In this document: positions 8,558 through 17,534 of the stretch, one piece after another | Layout: the number at the start of each line of letters is the position of its first letter | Numbering within the stretch: the first letter of the stretch is position 1 | Translations under genes and position numbers: made by a program | The notes under the pieces: generated by a model | Databases searched by the model: none | The model's input: the letters and a program-made list of their open reading frames with translations, nothing else | Told to the model about the DNA's origin: nothing | Assembly: GCA_031393795.1 (NCBI GenBank) | Contig: JANMWE010000222.1 | Location: forward strand, 1 to 41,008 | Source: CAMLHU01 sp031393795 | Lineage (GTDB): Bacteria > Gemmatimonadota > Gemmatimonadetes > Gemmatimonadales > GWC2-71-9 | Reading direction: 5' to 3' | DNA: 41,008 nucleotides

Positions 8558-8670
8558 GTGACCCGTGACCGGTGACCGGTGACCGGGCCACGGGAGCGGA
8601 GCCGCGGCCCTCTCCCGCCAACGATGCACGCCAACAAGGCCCGGTTACTGGTCACTGGTCACCGGTCACT
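8558..8670. repeat. Inverted array of 7-bp GGTCACY units between ftsW and murG
   Basis: The left part (8558-8586) holds about four tandem GGTGACC-type units. The right part (8643-8670) holds four tandem units in the opposite sense (GGTTACT, GGTCACT, GGTCACC, GGTCACT). About 56 bases of GC-rich DNA lie between. The two arms can pair over more than 20 bases. The right arm supplies the ftsW stop codon (8668-8666), and the left arm ends just before the murG start. No gene is seen inside the element. Confidence 0.6.
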
Positions 8671-9823
8671 TTTTGGGCCCTCCCCTGGAGGGGCGTCCCC
8701 GCTGCCTTCCGATCGACAGCAGGATCCCGGTGCCGAGCAGCGACATCATCAGGCTCGAGCGGCCGTAGCTCATGAACGGCAGGGTGAGTCCCGTCGTCGG
8801 CATCATCCCCATCGTCACCGCCATATGGAGGAAGGCCGTGATGCCGATGCCCGTCGTGATCCCGGTGGCGAGGTACTGCCCGAACGGATCGGGCGCCGTG
8901 CGCGCGATGCGGTAGCCGAGCCAGACGAAGAGGCCGAAGAGGAGGACGATGGCGCAGACGCCGACGAACCCCCATTCCTCCCCGATCGAGCTGAAGAGGA
9001 AGTCGGAATAATTGTACGGCAAGTAGCCCAGCTTCTGCTGCCCCTGGCCGAATCCGACCCCGAACACCTGCCCGCTCCCGAACCCGATGAGCGACTGGTT
9101 GATCTGGAAACTTGCCGCGTCGCTCGCCTGTCCCGGATTGAGGAAGGTCGCCAGCCGGGCGGCACGATATTGGGTGTCGACGATCTTGGTGTAGACCAGC
9201 GGGAGCGCCACCATCCCGAGCAGCAGGAAGTAGGAGATCCGCGCTCCCGCGGTGAAGAGCACGATCCCGGCACCGAACGCGACCAGCATCGCCATTGACA
9301 GATTCGGTTCCAGGAAGACCAACCCCGACACGATGCCGATCACGACGAGGAATGGGAGGAGCCCCCGCTTGAACTCCCGGATCTGGGCCCCTTTCTTCGC
9401 CGCGAGCATCGCACACCAGATCACGATGACCAGGCGCGCCAACTCCGACGGCTGGAAATTCACCGGGCCCAGATCGACCCAGCGACGGGCGCCGTTGAGG
9501 GACGGCGCGATCCGGGAGGTCCCCGGCAGCACCGGGATCAGGAGGAAGAGGATCGTGACCAGGAGCATCGGCCAGGCGAGCTTCCGCCAGACCTGGTAGT
9601 CGAGCCGTGCCGCGATCAAGAGGAGGATCCCTCCCATCGCCGCGCCGGTCGCCTGGCGGAGCGCGTAGGCGAATCCGGTCGAGTCACCGGCGCGATTGGT
9701 CGCGAGGCTCAGCGCCCCGTACGTGCTGGCGATGCCGAACACCACCAGCGTCGCCGTCACCACGGCCAGGAGCCGCGTCTCCCAGCGGAGCTCCCCCGGA
9801 TGCCGGATCACGGACGCCGTCAT
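8666..9823 (-). CDS. ftsW: SEDS peptidoglycan glycosyltransferase FtsW
   Basis: A 385-residue polytopic membrane protein with about ten hydrophobic helices. It polymerises lipid II at the septum together with FtsI. SEDS motifs are visible: GARRWVDLGPVNFQPSEL (111-128), LEPNLSMAML (171-180) and YLPYNYSDFLFSSIGEEWGF (268-286; Asp274 matches the catalytic Asp of the family), and near the end PFMSYGRSSL in place of the usual PFISYGGSS. The ATG at 9823 overlaps the murD stop. The C-terminus (GRPSRGGPKK) runs directly into the GGTCACY repeat array. Confidence 0.95.
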   Translation of the reverse strand: MTASVIRHPGELRWETRLLAVVTATLVVFGIASTYGALSLATNRAGDSTGFAYALRQATGAAMGGILLLIAARLDYQVWRKLAWPMLLVTILFLLIPVLPGTSRIAPSLNGARRWVDLGPVNFQPSELARLVIVIWCAMLAAKKGAQIREFKRGLLPFLVVIGIVSGLVFLEPNLSMAMLVAFGAGIVLFTAGARISYFLLLGMVALPLVYTKIVDTQYRAARLATFLNPGQASDAASFQINQSLIGFGSGQVFGVGFGQGQQKLGYLPYNYSDFLFSSIGEEWGFVGVCAIVLLFGLFVWLGYRIARTAPDPFGQYLATGITTGIGITAFLHMAVTMGMMPTTGLTLPFMSYGRSSLMMSLLGTGILLSIGRQRGRPSRGGPKK

Positions 9824-11175
9824 CGGGCCGCCACCCAGGCGCGGAAGATGGCCCCCCGCTCTTCATAGTTCTTGAACATGTCGTAGCTCGAACAGGCCGG
9901 ACTTAGCAACACGGCATCCCCGGGCTCGGCCAGCCCCGCCGCGGTCCGGAGCACCGCGTCGAAATCGCTCCCCTGCCGGATCACCTTGAGTTTCCCCTTC
10001 AGGTCCTGCTCCACCTGCGCTCCCGACTCGCCATAGGCGATCACCGCCTTGCACCGCGTCCCCGCCGCCTCGGCCAGTCGCGTGTACGGCTCACCCTTGT
10101 GGCGCCCGCCGAGGAGGAGGATGAAGGGACGGTCGAGCCCCCGCACTGCCACTTCGGTCGATGCGATGTTGGTGGCCTTGGAATCGTTGATCCAGAGCAC
10201 CCCCTTCACCTCACCCACCGGCTCCATCCGGTGGGGCAGCGGCGAGAAGGTCCTGAGCCCCTCGGCGATGGCGCTGTGCGCCACCCCCGCGCGGTAGGCG
10301 ACCAGCATCGCCAGGAGCGCGTTGGCCACATTGTGGTCGCCGAACAGCGGAAAGCCCGACCGCGGCGCCACCGGCACATCCCCGATCATCAGCCGGTCCA
10401 CCGGCCGGTCGAACCAGGCGTCCGCCATCGTGCGCGTCGAGAAGCGCAGGTGCGTCCCCGGCACTTCACTCACCATCCCGCGACTGATCGGATCGTCGGC
10501 GTTGCTGATCCAGAGGGAGGTCGCGTCGGCGTTCAGGAAGAGGCGCGCCTTGTCGGCGTAGTACCCGGCCAGGTCGGGATAGGCGTCGAGATGGTCGGGC
10601 GCCAGGTTCGTCACCGCCCCGATCATCGGCCGGAGGCTCGGCATGTCGTGCAGCTGGAACGACGAGAGCTCCACCGCCAGCCAGTCGGGCCGCTGCGGCT
10701 CGAGCGCGATGGCCGAGAGCGGCGTCCCGATATTCCCGGCGGTCGTCGCGTCGATCCCGCCGATCTTGAGCAGGTGGCCGACGAGGGCCGTCGTGGTGGT
10801 CTTGCCGTTGGTGCCGGTGATGCAGGCGGTCTTGATCCCCGGCATCGCAAGGAGGCCGAGTTCCGCTTCGGCGATCTGAGGCACACCCGCGTCGGCCGCG
10901 GACTTCCGGGCCGGCGTGTTCGGATTGACCCCGGGCGAGACGACCGCGAGCTGCGCCTTGGCGATCCGGTCGAAGTCGTGGCCGTTGGTCTGGACCGCCG
11001 CGCCGAGCTGGCGGAGCGCCTCGATATCATCGGGACCGGCACCGGTGCCGGCGTCGGAGGCGTACACGGCGAGCCCTTCGCGCCGGAGGAGCCGGGTGGC
11101 GGCGATCCCGCTCTTGCCGAGTCCGATCACGGCGACCTCGCGCCCGTCGGCACGCCACGCGTCGAAGGGACTCAC
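9820..11175 (-). CDS. murD: UDP-N-acetylmuramoyl-L-alanine-D-glutamate ligase MurD
   Basis: A 451-residue Mur ligase that adds D-Glu. It has the N-terminal Rossmann motif VAVIGLGKSGIA (14-25), the ATP loop ITGTNGKTTTTA (119-130), and the conserved NLAPDHLD and WINDSKATN stretches. The GTG at 11175, overlapping the mraY stop (GGTGA), is preferred: the 58 further residues of open frame upstream are arginine- and proline-rich shadow of mraY. It ends in an ATGA overlap with ftsW. Confidence 0.96.
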   Translation of the reverse strand: MSPFDAWRADGREVAVIGLGKSGIAATRLLRREGLAVYASDAGTGAGPDDIEALRQLGAAVQTNGHDFDRIAKAQLAVVSPGVNPNTPARKSAADAGVPQIAEAELGLLAMPGIKTACITGTNGKTTTTALVGHLLKIGGIDATTAGNIGTPLSAIALEPQRPDWLAVELSSFQLHDMPSLRPMIGAVTNLAPDHLDAYPDLAGYYADKARLFLNADATSLWISNADDPISRGMVSEVPGTHLRFSTRTMADAWFDRPVDRLMIGDVPVAPRSGFPLFGDHNVANALLAMLVAYRAGVAHSAIAEGLRTFSPLPHRMEPVGEVKGVLWINDSKATNIASTEVAVRGLDRPFILLLGGRHKGEPYTRLAEAAGTRCKAVIAYGESGAQVEQDLKGKLKVIRQGSDFDAVLRTAAGLAEPGDAVLLSPACSSYDMFKNYEERGAIFRAWVAAR

Positions 11176-12299
11176 CGGAGCTTGAGCGTCCCGAGGGCGA
11201 TGAGGGCGCAGAGGATCCCGAGGATCCAGAACCGCACGACCACCGTGGTCTCCTGCCAACCGAGCTTCTCGAAGTGATGATGCAGCGGCGCCATCCGGAA
11301 GACCTTGTGGGTGTCGGCGTACTCCCGGCCCCGCGTCCGCTTGAGCCACTTGTAGGTCCCGGTCTGCAGCATCACCGAGAGGGTCTCCGCCACGAACACT
11401 CCGCCTACCAGCACCAGGAGGAACTCCGCCTTGAGCAGGATCGCCACGGTGCCGAAGGCGCCGCCGATGGCGAGGCTCCCGGTGTCCCCCATGAAGACCT
11501 GCGCCGGCGGCGCGTTGAACCAGAGGAAGCCGAGCGAGGCCCCCATCAGCGCACCGCAGAAGATGGCGAGCTCACCAGCGCCCGGGAGATAGAAAAGGTT
11601 GAGGTACTGCGTCATGTCGACGCGACCGAACAGGTAGGCAAAGAGCGCGAAGGTGCCGGCGCCGATGGCCGTGAGCCCGGTCGCGAGCCCGTCGAGCCCA
11701 TCGGTCAGGTTCACCGCATTGCTGAACCCCGCCACGACGCCGGTCACGAAGACCACGTAGAGCCAGGGTGCGAAGGTCACCACCACGTACTTGAAGAAGG
11801 GGATGGTCGTCCCGGTGGCGGGGATGGTCTCCGGCGGCACGGCGGGCCAGAAGATCAGCGTGAGCCCGAGCGCCACCCCGAAGCTGCACTGCCCGATGAG
11901 CTTCCACTTGGCCACGAGCCCGCGTGACTTTCCCTGCACGATCTTGAGATAGTCGTCGACGAACCCGATCCCCCCCATCCAGAGCGTCGCCCCCAGCGCG
12001 GTCACCACGAACCGGCTGGGGAGATCGGCCCAGAGGATGGTGGACACGGCCACCGAAACGAGGATGATCACCCCCCCCATCGTGGGCGTGCCCCGCTTCC
12101 CCTGATGGCTGGCGGGCCCCTCGGCGCGGATCACCTGCCCCACCTTCCTCTCCCGGAGCCGCCGGATCACCCAGGGGCCGATGACGAACGCCAGGAGGAT
12201 GGCCGTCACCACCGCCCCCGCCGTCCGGAAGCTCAGGTAGTTGAACAGATTGAAGATGAGGTACTGCTTGCTCAGCGGTCCGAGCAGGAAGTGGAGCAT
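11172..12299 (-). CDS. mraY: Phospho-N-acetylmuramoyl-pentapeptide transferase MraY
   Basis: A 375-residue integral membrane enzyme that moves phospho-MurNAc-pentapeptide to undecaprenyl phosphate to give lipid I. Around ten hydrophobic segments are present. Conserved catalytic sequences are FVDDYLKI (paired Asp), NAVNLTDGLDGLA, VFMGDTGSLAIGG and the histidine motif PLHHHFEKLGW. Length and order are normal. It follows murF by six bases and overlaps murD. Confidence 0.97.
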   Translation of the reverse strand: MLHFLLGPLSKQYLIFNLFNYLSFRTAGAVVTAILLAFVIGPWVIRRLRERKVGQVIRAEGPASHQGKRGTPTMGGVIILVSVAVSTILWADLPSRFVVTALGATLWMGGIGFVDDYLKIVQGKSRGLVAKWKLIGQCSFGVALGLTLIFWPAVPPETIPATGTTIPFFKYVVVTFAPWLYVVFVTGVVAGFSNAVNLTDGLDGLATGLTAIGAGTFALFAYLFGRVDMTQYLNLFYLPGAGELAIFCGALMGASLGFLWFNAPPAQVFMGDTGSLAIGGAFGTVAILLKAEFLLVLVGGVFVAETLSVMLQTGTYKWLKRTRGREYADTHKVFRMAPLHHHFEKLGWQETTVVVRFWILGILCALIALGTLKLR

Positions 12300-12305
12300 C
12301 GTCCC

Positions 12306-13655
12306 TCAGTGCGATGGGGCGGTGGACGTGATGCCGAGTGCCGGAAGTATGCGTTCGAGCGCGGGCCCGCGGGAGGCCTTGAGGACCACGAGTTCGTCCC
12401 CCTGGAGCCGGGCGGCGAGGAGCGGGGCGAGCGCCACCGCGTCGGGGGCGGTCAGGAGCCGGTCGCCGAGCGCGACCCGGTGGCGTTCGAAGGCGGGGAC
12501 GAACTCACCCACCGCGGCCACCAGCTCCGGCCCGAGCGCCACCAGGGCGTCGGCCACTTCCGCGTGATAGCGCCCGCTGTCGGCGCCGAGCTCCCGCATC
12601 GTCCCCGCCACGAAGACGAGTCGTCGTCCCCCGCGCATCGTCCGCGCCACGTCGATGACGGCACGGAAGCTCGCAGGATTGGCGTTGTAGGCGTCGTTGA
12701 GGACCGTGAGCCCGCCGTGCTGGATCAATTCGCCCCGTCCCCCCGGGAGGACGAGACTGGCGAGCGCGGAGGCCATCGCCGTGGGGTCGCAGAAGAGTTC
12801 CCGCCCCACCGTCCAGGCCAGCATCGCGTTCCCCACCTGATGACGGCCGCGGATCGGGAGGTGCACGGTGTGGCCATCGATGCGGAAGATCGGTTCGCCC
12901 ACTGCATCGACCCGCACGTCATCCGGGACCCGATCCGCCGCGGTCAGCCCGGCCGTGAGGACACGGGTCGCCACCCGCTGGGCGCCTTCCGCCAGGCGCG
13001 GCGGGTCGGTCCCCACCACGGCGAGCGGGGCTTCGCGCGCCAGCGAAAGCTTTTCGAGCATCACGCCTTCCACCGACCGGAATCCGTCCAGGTGGCTCGG
13101 CTGGACATTGGTGATGACCACGATCGTGGGCTCGATGATGTCCCGCGCGCGGGCCAACTCTCCCGCCTCGCTCGCCCCCGCCTCGATGACCAGGGCGTCG
13201 GTGCCGGGTGGGGCCGCGAGGATGGTCTGCGGCACCCCCACGAGATTGTTGAGGTTGAGCCGGGTGGCGTGCACCCGCCAGCGGGTGCGGAGCACGGCGG
13301 CGAGCATCTCCTTGGTGCTGGTCTTTCCGTTGCTGCCGGTGATCGCCACCACGGGACCGGTGATCTCGCGTCGCCGTTCGCGCCCCAGGCGCCCATAGGC
13401 GGCCAGCGTATCGCCCACCTCGATCAGCGTGAGGCCTTGGACCACCGGCGTCCCCCGCCGCACCACCGCGGCAGCGGCCCCCTTTTCCCGCGCGGCGGCG
13501 AGGTGGGCGTGACCGTCGAACTGCTCCCCGACCAGCGCCACGAAGAGCGCCCCGGGCGCCAGCGTCCGAGTGTCGGTCGAGATCTCCGAGAAGCCCCGCC
13601 CCGCCACCGGGACGCCCAGGGCGCGCGCCACGAACTCCGCGCTCCAGCGACTCAT
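12306..13655 (-). CDS. murF: UDP-N-acetylmuramoyl-tripeptide-D-alanyl-D-alanine ligase MurF
   Basis: A 449-residue Mur ligase that adds D-Ala-D-Ala to complete the UDP-MurNAc-pentapeptide. The ATP loop is AITGSNGKTSTKEML (105-119), the MurF variant of the P-loop. The N-terminal ISTDTRTLAPGALFVAL and the central VLNDAYNANPASFRAV are also typical. The ATG at 13655 overlaps the murE stop by four bases. Its D-Ala-D-Ala substrate requires a Ddl ligase, which is not encoded in this window. Confidence 0.97.
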   Translation of the reverse strand: MSRWSAEFVARALGVPVAGRGFSEISTDTRTLAPGALFVALVGEQFDGHAHLAAAREKGAAAAVVRRGTPVVQGLTLIEVGDTLAAYGRLGRERRREITGPVVAITGSNGKTSTKEMLAAVLRTRWRVHATRLNLNNLVGVPQTILAAPPGTDALVIEAGASEAGELARARDIIEPTIVVITNVQPSHLDGFRSVEGVMLEKLSLAREAPLAVVGTDPPRLAEGAQRVATRVLTAGLTAADRVPDDVRVDAVGEPIFRIDGHTVHLPIRGRHQVGNAMLAWTVGRELFCDPTAMASALASLVLPGGRGELIQHGGLTVLNDAYNANPASFRAVIDVARTMRGGRRLVFVAGTMRELGADSGRYHAEVADALVALGPELVAAVGEFVPAFERHRVALGDRLLTAPDAVALAPLLAARLQGDELVVLKASRGPALERILPALGITSTAPSH

Positions 13656-15124
13656 CGGCGCCCCACCGCGGCGTGGACGATCGTCGGCTCGTCGAAGGGG
13701 ATCTTCTCCTTGCCCATGATCTGGTAGGTCTCGTGCCCCTTGCCGGCCAGGAGCAGCGTGTCCCCCGGCAGCAGCAGCGCCACCGCGGCGTGGATCGCCT
13801 CTTCCCGGTCGAGGATGCGGATCACCTTCCCCGCCCCGCCCCCCGGGATCCCGGCCATGATGTCGTCGATGATCCGCTCAGGATCCTCGGTGCGCGGATT
13901 GTCGGTCGTCAGGATCACGAGGTCCGACCGCTCGGCGGCGATCCGCCCCATTTCCGGGCGCTTGCCCCGGTCACGATCGCCACCGCAGCCGAAGACCACG
14001 ATCACGCGTCCCCGCGTGAGCGGACGGAGGGTCGCGAGCACCCGCTCGTAGGCATCGGGCGTGTGCATGTAGTCGCGGAGCACCACGAACGGGGCGCCGA
14101 CCAGCACGTCCATCCTCCCGGGCACCTGGGGCGCGCTCGCGAGCCGCGCCACGACCTCCTCCAGCGGGCGGCCGAGTACCAGCGCCGCACCCGCGGCGCC
14201 GAGGGCGTTGCTCAGGTTGAAATCGCCGATGAGGGGGATCCGCACGGCGGCGTTCCCCCAGCGCGACCGGAGCGTGAAGCTCGTCCCCCCCGCCTCGCTC
14301 ACGACCTCTTCGGCGCGGAGGTCGGCGTCGGGCCGGAGACCGAAGGCCACCCGACGGGCGGGAGGCAGGGACGGCAGGGCATCCCACGCCGGGTCATCTG
14401 CATTGGTGACTGCACTGCCGTCGGTGCCGAGGAGCCCTATCAGCTTCGCCTTGGCCGCGAAGTAATGCTCCATCGTGCGATGGTAATCGAGGTGTTCGCG
14501 GGTCAGGTTGGTGAAGATCGCCGCCCCGAACGCGAGGCCGTCGAGGCGCCCCTGGTCGAGGGCGTGGGAGCTCGTCTCCATCGCGACGGTCCGCACCCCG
14601 CGGTCGCGGAGGGCGGCGAAGGTGGCCTGCAGGTCGATCGCCCCCGGCGTGGTGAGCGATCCCGCGGTGGAGGGGACCATCTCCCCCTTCCCGTCGAAGG
14701 CGCCGATCGTGCCGATCACTCCCGCGGTGCCGTCGGCATTGAGGAGGTGACGGACGATGGTGGAGGTGGTCGTCTTCCCGTTGGTGCCCGTGACGGCGAT
14801 GAGCGTCATCGCGCGGGCGGGGTCGCCGTACCACGCCCGCGCCACCGCGATCGCGGCCAGGCGCCCATCGCGCACCACGACCTCGGGAAGCCCGGTCCCG
14901 AGCGGACGCTCCACCACGAGCGCGACGGCACCCGACGCGACGGCCTGGGACGCGAAATCGTGCCCATCCGCCTGCGTCCCCCGGATCGCGAGGTAGAGGG
15001 TGCCGGCCTTCGACTTGCGACTGTCATCGGTGAGCCCCGCGAGCGTCGGGGTCTCCTTCGGCGCCGTGACGAGGAGGTCGGCCCGGCGGAGCGCATCGAG
15101 GAGCGTCGCGAAGCGGGCGGTCAT
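13652..15124 (-). CDS. murE: UDP-N-acetylmuramoyl-tripeptide synthetase MurE (meso-DAP type)
   Basis: A 490-residue Mur ligase adding the third residue of the stem peptide. It shows the UDP-binding region LAGLTDDSRKSKAGTLYLAI (28-47), the ATP loop VTGTNGKTTTS (111-121) and the DNPR motif in TTDNPRTEDPE near the C-terminus. DNPR is the family signature for meso-diaminopimelate selection, so the wall is probably DAP-type. The ATG at 15124 overlaps the ftsI stop (ATGA). A longer in-frame extension upstream is rejected as a shadow of ftsI. Confidence 0.97.
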   Translation of the reverse strand: MTARFATLLDALRRADLLVTAPKETPTLAGLTDDSRKSKAGTLYLAIRGTQADGHDFASQAVASGAVALVVERPLGTGLPEVVVRDGRLAAIAVARAWYGDPARAMTLIAVTGTNGKTTTSTIVRHLLNADGTAGVIGTIGAFDGKGEMVPSTAGSLTTPGAIDLQATFAALRDRGVRTVAMETSSHALDQGRLDGLAFGAAIFTNLTREHLDYHRTMEHYFAAKAKLIGLLGTDGSAVTNADDPAWDALPSLPPARRVAFGLRPDADLRAEEVVSEAGGTSFTLRSRWGNAAVRIPLIGDFNLSNALGAAGAALVLGRPLEEVVARLASAPQVPGRMDVLVGAPFVVLRDYMHTPDAYERVLATLRPLTRGRVIVVFGCGGDRDRGKRPEMGRIAAERSDLVILTTDNPRTEDPERIIDDIMAGIPGGGAGKVIRILDREEAIHAAVALLLPGDTLLLAGKGHETYQIMGKEKIPFDEPTIVHAAVGRR

Positions 15125-17085
15125 TCGGTGTAGACCGTGACGGTCGATCGTTGCGGGACGGCCGTCCCGGCCACCGGATCGGTCCGCGTCACCCGTCCGA
15201 TCCCGCGCAGGTCGACGTGAAGCCCGCGCCGGTGCAACGCGAGCGCAGCGGTCCGGACCCCCTGTCCGGCGACCGACGGGACCGTCACCGGAGCGGGCCG
15301 GGTGGTATCCGCCACCGGCGGCCACGGCACGACGACACTTTGGCGCGGCACTTCCTCCACCGCGGAGCCGGGATCGCGGCGCGGTGCGCGCGCGCCGGTG
15401 TCACCCGTCAGCCGCGCCCGGTCGATCGCGACCCGGCGGCTCGCCAGCGCCTGCTCGAGCATCCGCCGCACCACTGGTGCCGCGGTGGTGCCACCGTACC
15501 CGCTCCCGACGCGCGGGCTGTCCAGTTTCACGACCACGATGAGCTGTGGGTCATCGGCGGGGAACATCGCGGCGAAGCTCGCGGTCTGTTCTCCGGGCAC
15601 ATAGGCTCCGTCGCGGAAGCGCCGCGCGGTGCCAGTCTTGCCGAGGAGCGGATAGTTGGCCAACTGACCCATCTCCCCCGTGCCACCTTCCGCGACCACA
15701 CCGCGGAGGAACTCCCGCAGCCGGGTGGCCACCTCGGCACTCACGGCCCGGCGCACCGGTTCGGTCCGATGTCGGTACACGACGGAGCCGTCGTTGTCCC
15801 GGATCTCCCGCACCAGTGCGGGAGTGAGCAGGACGCCGCCGTTGGCGATGGCGCCGTACGCGGCCGCGAGCTGCAGCGGCGTCACGCCGAATTCGTATCC
15901 GATCGCGAGGGAGGGCCGGGTCAACGTCGTCCACCGCTCGGGGCGGGTCAGGATCCCCCGGCTCTCGGCGGGATATTCGACCCCGGTGGGGCTCCCGAAC
16001 CCGAAGGCACGCAGCTGCTCGTACTGCTCCCCCGGCTGCAGGCGCTGCGAGAACTTGGCCATCGCGATGTTGCTCGATACCCCGATGGCGCGGGCGAGCG
16101 TGACCCGTCCGCGCTCCGGGTGCACATCAGTGAGGATCCGGGTGGTGCCTCGCGTGTCGATCGGCATCGCCCAGCGACCGTTCTCCCCACTCACGGCATC
16201 GGTGCTGTCCACGCGGTCCAACGCCACGAGTGCCGCCGCCGTGAAGAGCTTGGCCGTCGAGCCGGGTTCGAAGGGGTCGGTGATGCTCGAGGGATGGGAG
16301 GAACTGCCGCCGGACTGGCGCGACGCGAGCGCGAGGATCTCGCCTGAGCGTGGATCCAGGAACACGATGTCCCCGCCGTCCGCATCGAGCGCCTCCAGCG
16401 CATCGCCCAGCCCCTGCTCGGCGATGTCCTGGAGCTCCGCGTCCAGGGTGAGGTACACGTCTCCACCCGGGATCGGGGAGCGGAGCCGCCGCGAGGGCGA
16501 GTCGTACCGCCGCCCGGCCCGGTCCTTCTGTACGGTCGTCTCCCCCGGTACGCCCCGGAGCACCGAATCCAGGACGAGTTCCAACCCGGACCCGCCGACC
16601 GCACTGTCGGGATCGAGCGTACCGATGATCGGGCGCGCCAATCCCTGCGCCGGGTAGAACCGGGCGAACTCTCCCTCGAGGTGCACCCCCTTCAGCGCCC
16701 GGATCGACTCGACCTGCGCAGCCGTGAACGGGCCGTGATAGTAGATCCAGCTCTTCCCCGACCGCATCTCCCCCCGTATCCGGTCGGCGTCGATGCCCAG
16801 CGCACGCGCGACGACGCGGACCGCCGTGGCGGGGTCCGCAAACTCGTTGGGCGCGAGTCCGATGTGGTAGTACTCCTGGGTGATCGCGAGCGGCACGCCG
16901 TTCCGGTCGCGGATGGCGCCCCGACGGGCCGGAAGCACCTCGCGGACAGTGCGCGCCCGCTCCGCTTCGCCCGCGAATTCCCTCCCCCGCACCAGCTGCA
17001 GCCGCCCCGCCTGCACGACGGCGGCGAGCAGCGCGAGGCCAAGACCGACCTGCACGACGGTGAGCCTGGTCTCGAACTTGGCCAT
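15121..17085 (-). CDS. ftsI: Septal transpeptidase FtsI (PBP2B/PBP3-like) with C-terminal PASTA domain
   Basis: A 654-residue class B penicillin-binding protein that cross-links septal peptidoglycan. A membrane segment (about 8-27) is followed by the PBP dimerisation domain with REVLPARRGAIRDRNG (48-63), then the transpeptidase domain. The active-site motifs are complete: S276-TAK279 in EPGSTAKLF, S337-S-N339 and K483-TG485 in LGKTGTARRF. A proline-rich linker leads to one PASTA domain (about 598-654). The ATG at 17085 lies two bases after the ftsL stop and is chosen over an upstream extension that is only shadow of ftsL and rsmH. Confidence 0.96.
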   Translation of the reverse strand: MAKFETRLTVVQVGLGLALLAAVVQAGRLQLVRGREFAGEAERARTVREVLPARRGAIRDRNGVPLAITQEYYHIGLAPNEFADPATAVRVVARALGIDADRIRGEMRSGKSWIYYHGPFTAAQVESIRALKGVHLEGEFARFYPAQGLARPIIGTLDPDSAVGGSGLELVLDSVLRGVPGETTVQKDRAGRRYDSPSRRLRSPIPGGDVYLTLDAELQDIAEQGLGDALEALDADGGDIVFLDPRSGEILALASRQSGGSSSHPSSITDPFEPGSTAKLFTAAALVALDRVDSTDAVSGENGRWAMPIDTRGTTRILTDVHPERGRVTLARAIGVSSNIAMAKFSQRLQPGEQYEQLRAFGFGSPTGVEYPAESRGILTRPERWTTLTRPSLAIGYEFGVTPLQLAAAYGAIANGGVLLTPALVREIRDNDGSVVYRHRTEPVRRAVSAEVATRLREFLRGVVAEGGTGEMGQLANYPLLGKTGTARRFRDGAYVPGEQTASFAAMFPADDPQLIVVVKLDSPRVGSGYGGTTAAPVVRRMLEQALASRRVAIDRARLTGDTGARAPRRDPGSAVEEVPRQSVVVPWPPVADTTRPAPVTVPSVAGQGVRTAALALHRRGLHVDLRGIGRVTRTDPVAGTAVPQRSTVTVYTE

Positions 17086-17087
17086 CG

Positions 17088-17534
17088 CTATCGGTGGCGG
17101 GTGCGGGGACGGGGGCGGGCGGCGGGGTGCCGCGCCGCGGGCTTCCGCGCCGGAGCCCGGGCCGTCACGCGGGGCTTGGCCGGTGCCTTCCTGACCGTGT
17201 CGGCCCTGGGTCCGTCGGTGCCGAGGAGTGCCTCGGGCGGGAGGCCGCCCGAGACGCCGTCCGGGATGGAGAGGACCGTGATCTCGCCGGCGGCGGGTTC
17301 GTGCAGTCCGAGAGTGGCGGCGGCCCGGGGCACCAGTATCTGGCGGCTCGAGGCCTGCCGGATCCGTCGGTCGAGTTCGCCGCGGCGCGACTCCAATCCG
17401 GCCCGTTCGTCCCGCGCACTCCGGAGCGCCTGGGCGGTGGCGAAGCCGCTGGTCTGCCGCGCGGCCACGCTGCCGAGCGTGCCGAGCGCCACCACCAGCC
17501 AGAGCATGACCCAGTGCCGACCTTTCAGCGTCAT
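17088..17534 (-). CDS. ftsL: Cell division protein FtsL
   Basis: A 148-residue small bitopic protein: N-terminal membrane segment (about 8-25), a charged heptad-like helix (about 36-62, ARDERAGLESRRGELDRRI), then a basic, proline- and alanine-rich tail. Position between rsmH and ftsI, size and topology identify FtsL, which forms a complex with FtsB and FtsQ; sequence alone would not. The tail after residue 110 is longer than in many FtsL and is low complexity. The ATG at 17534 overlaps the rsmH stop. Confidence 0.85.
   Translation of the reverse strand: MTLKGRHWVMLWLVVALGTLGSVAARQTSGFATAQALRSARDERAGLESRRGELDRRIRQASSRQILVPRAAATLGLHEPAAGEITVLSIPDGVSGGLPPEALLGTDGPRADTVRKAPAKPRVTARAPARKPAARHPAARPRPRTRHR

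Noticed and set aside
8558..8670. CRISPR-like repeats
   Set aside because: The units are 7 bp, contiguous, without spacers and arranged as inverted arms; there are no cas genes.
11176..11349. N-terminal extension of MurD
   Set aside because: It overlaps the conserved end of mraY in another frame. The GTG at 11175 gives a normal MurD and a coupled start.
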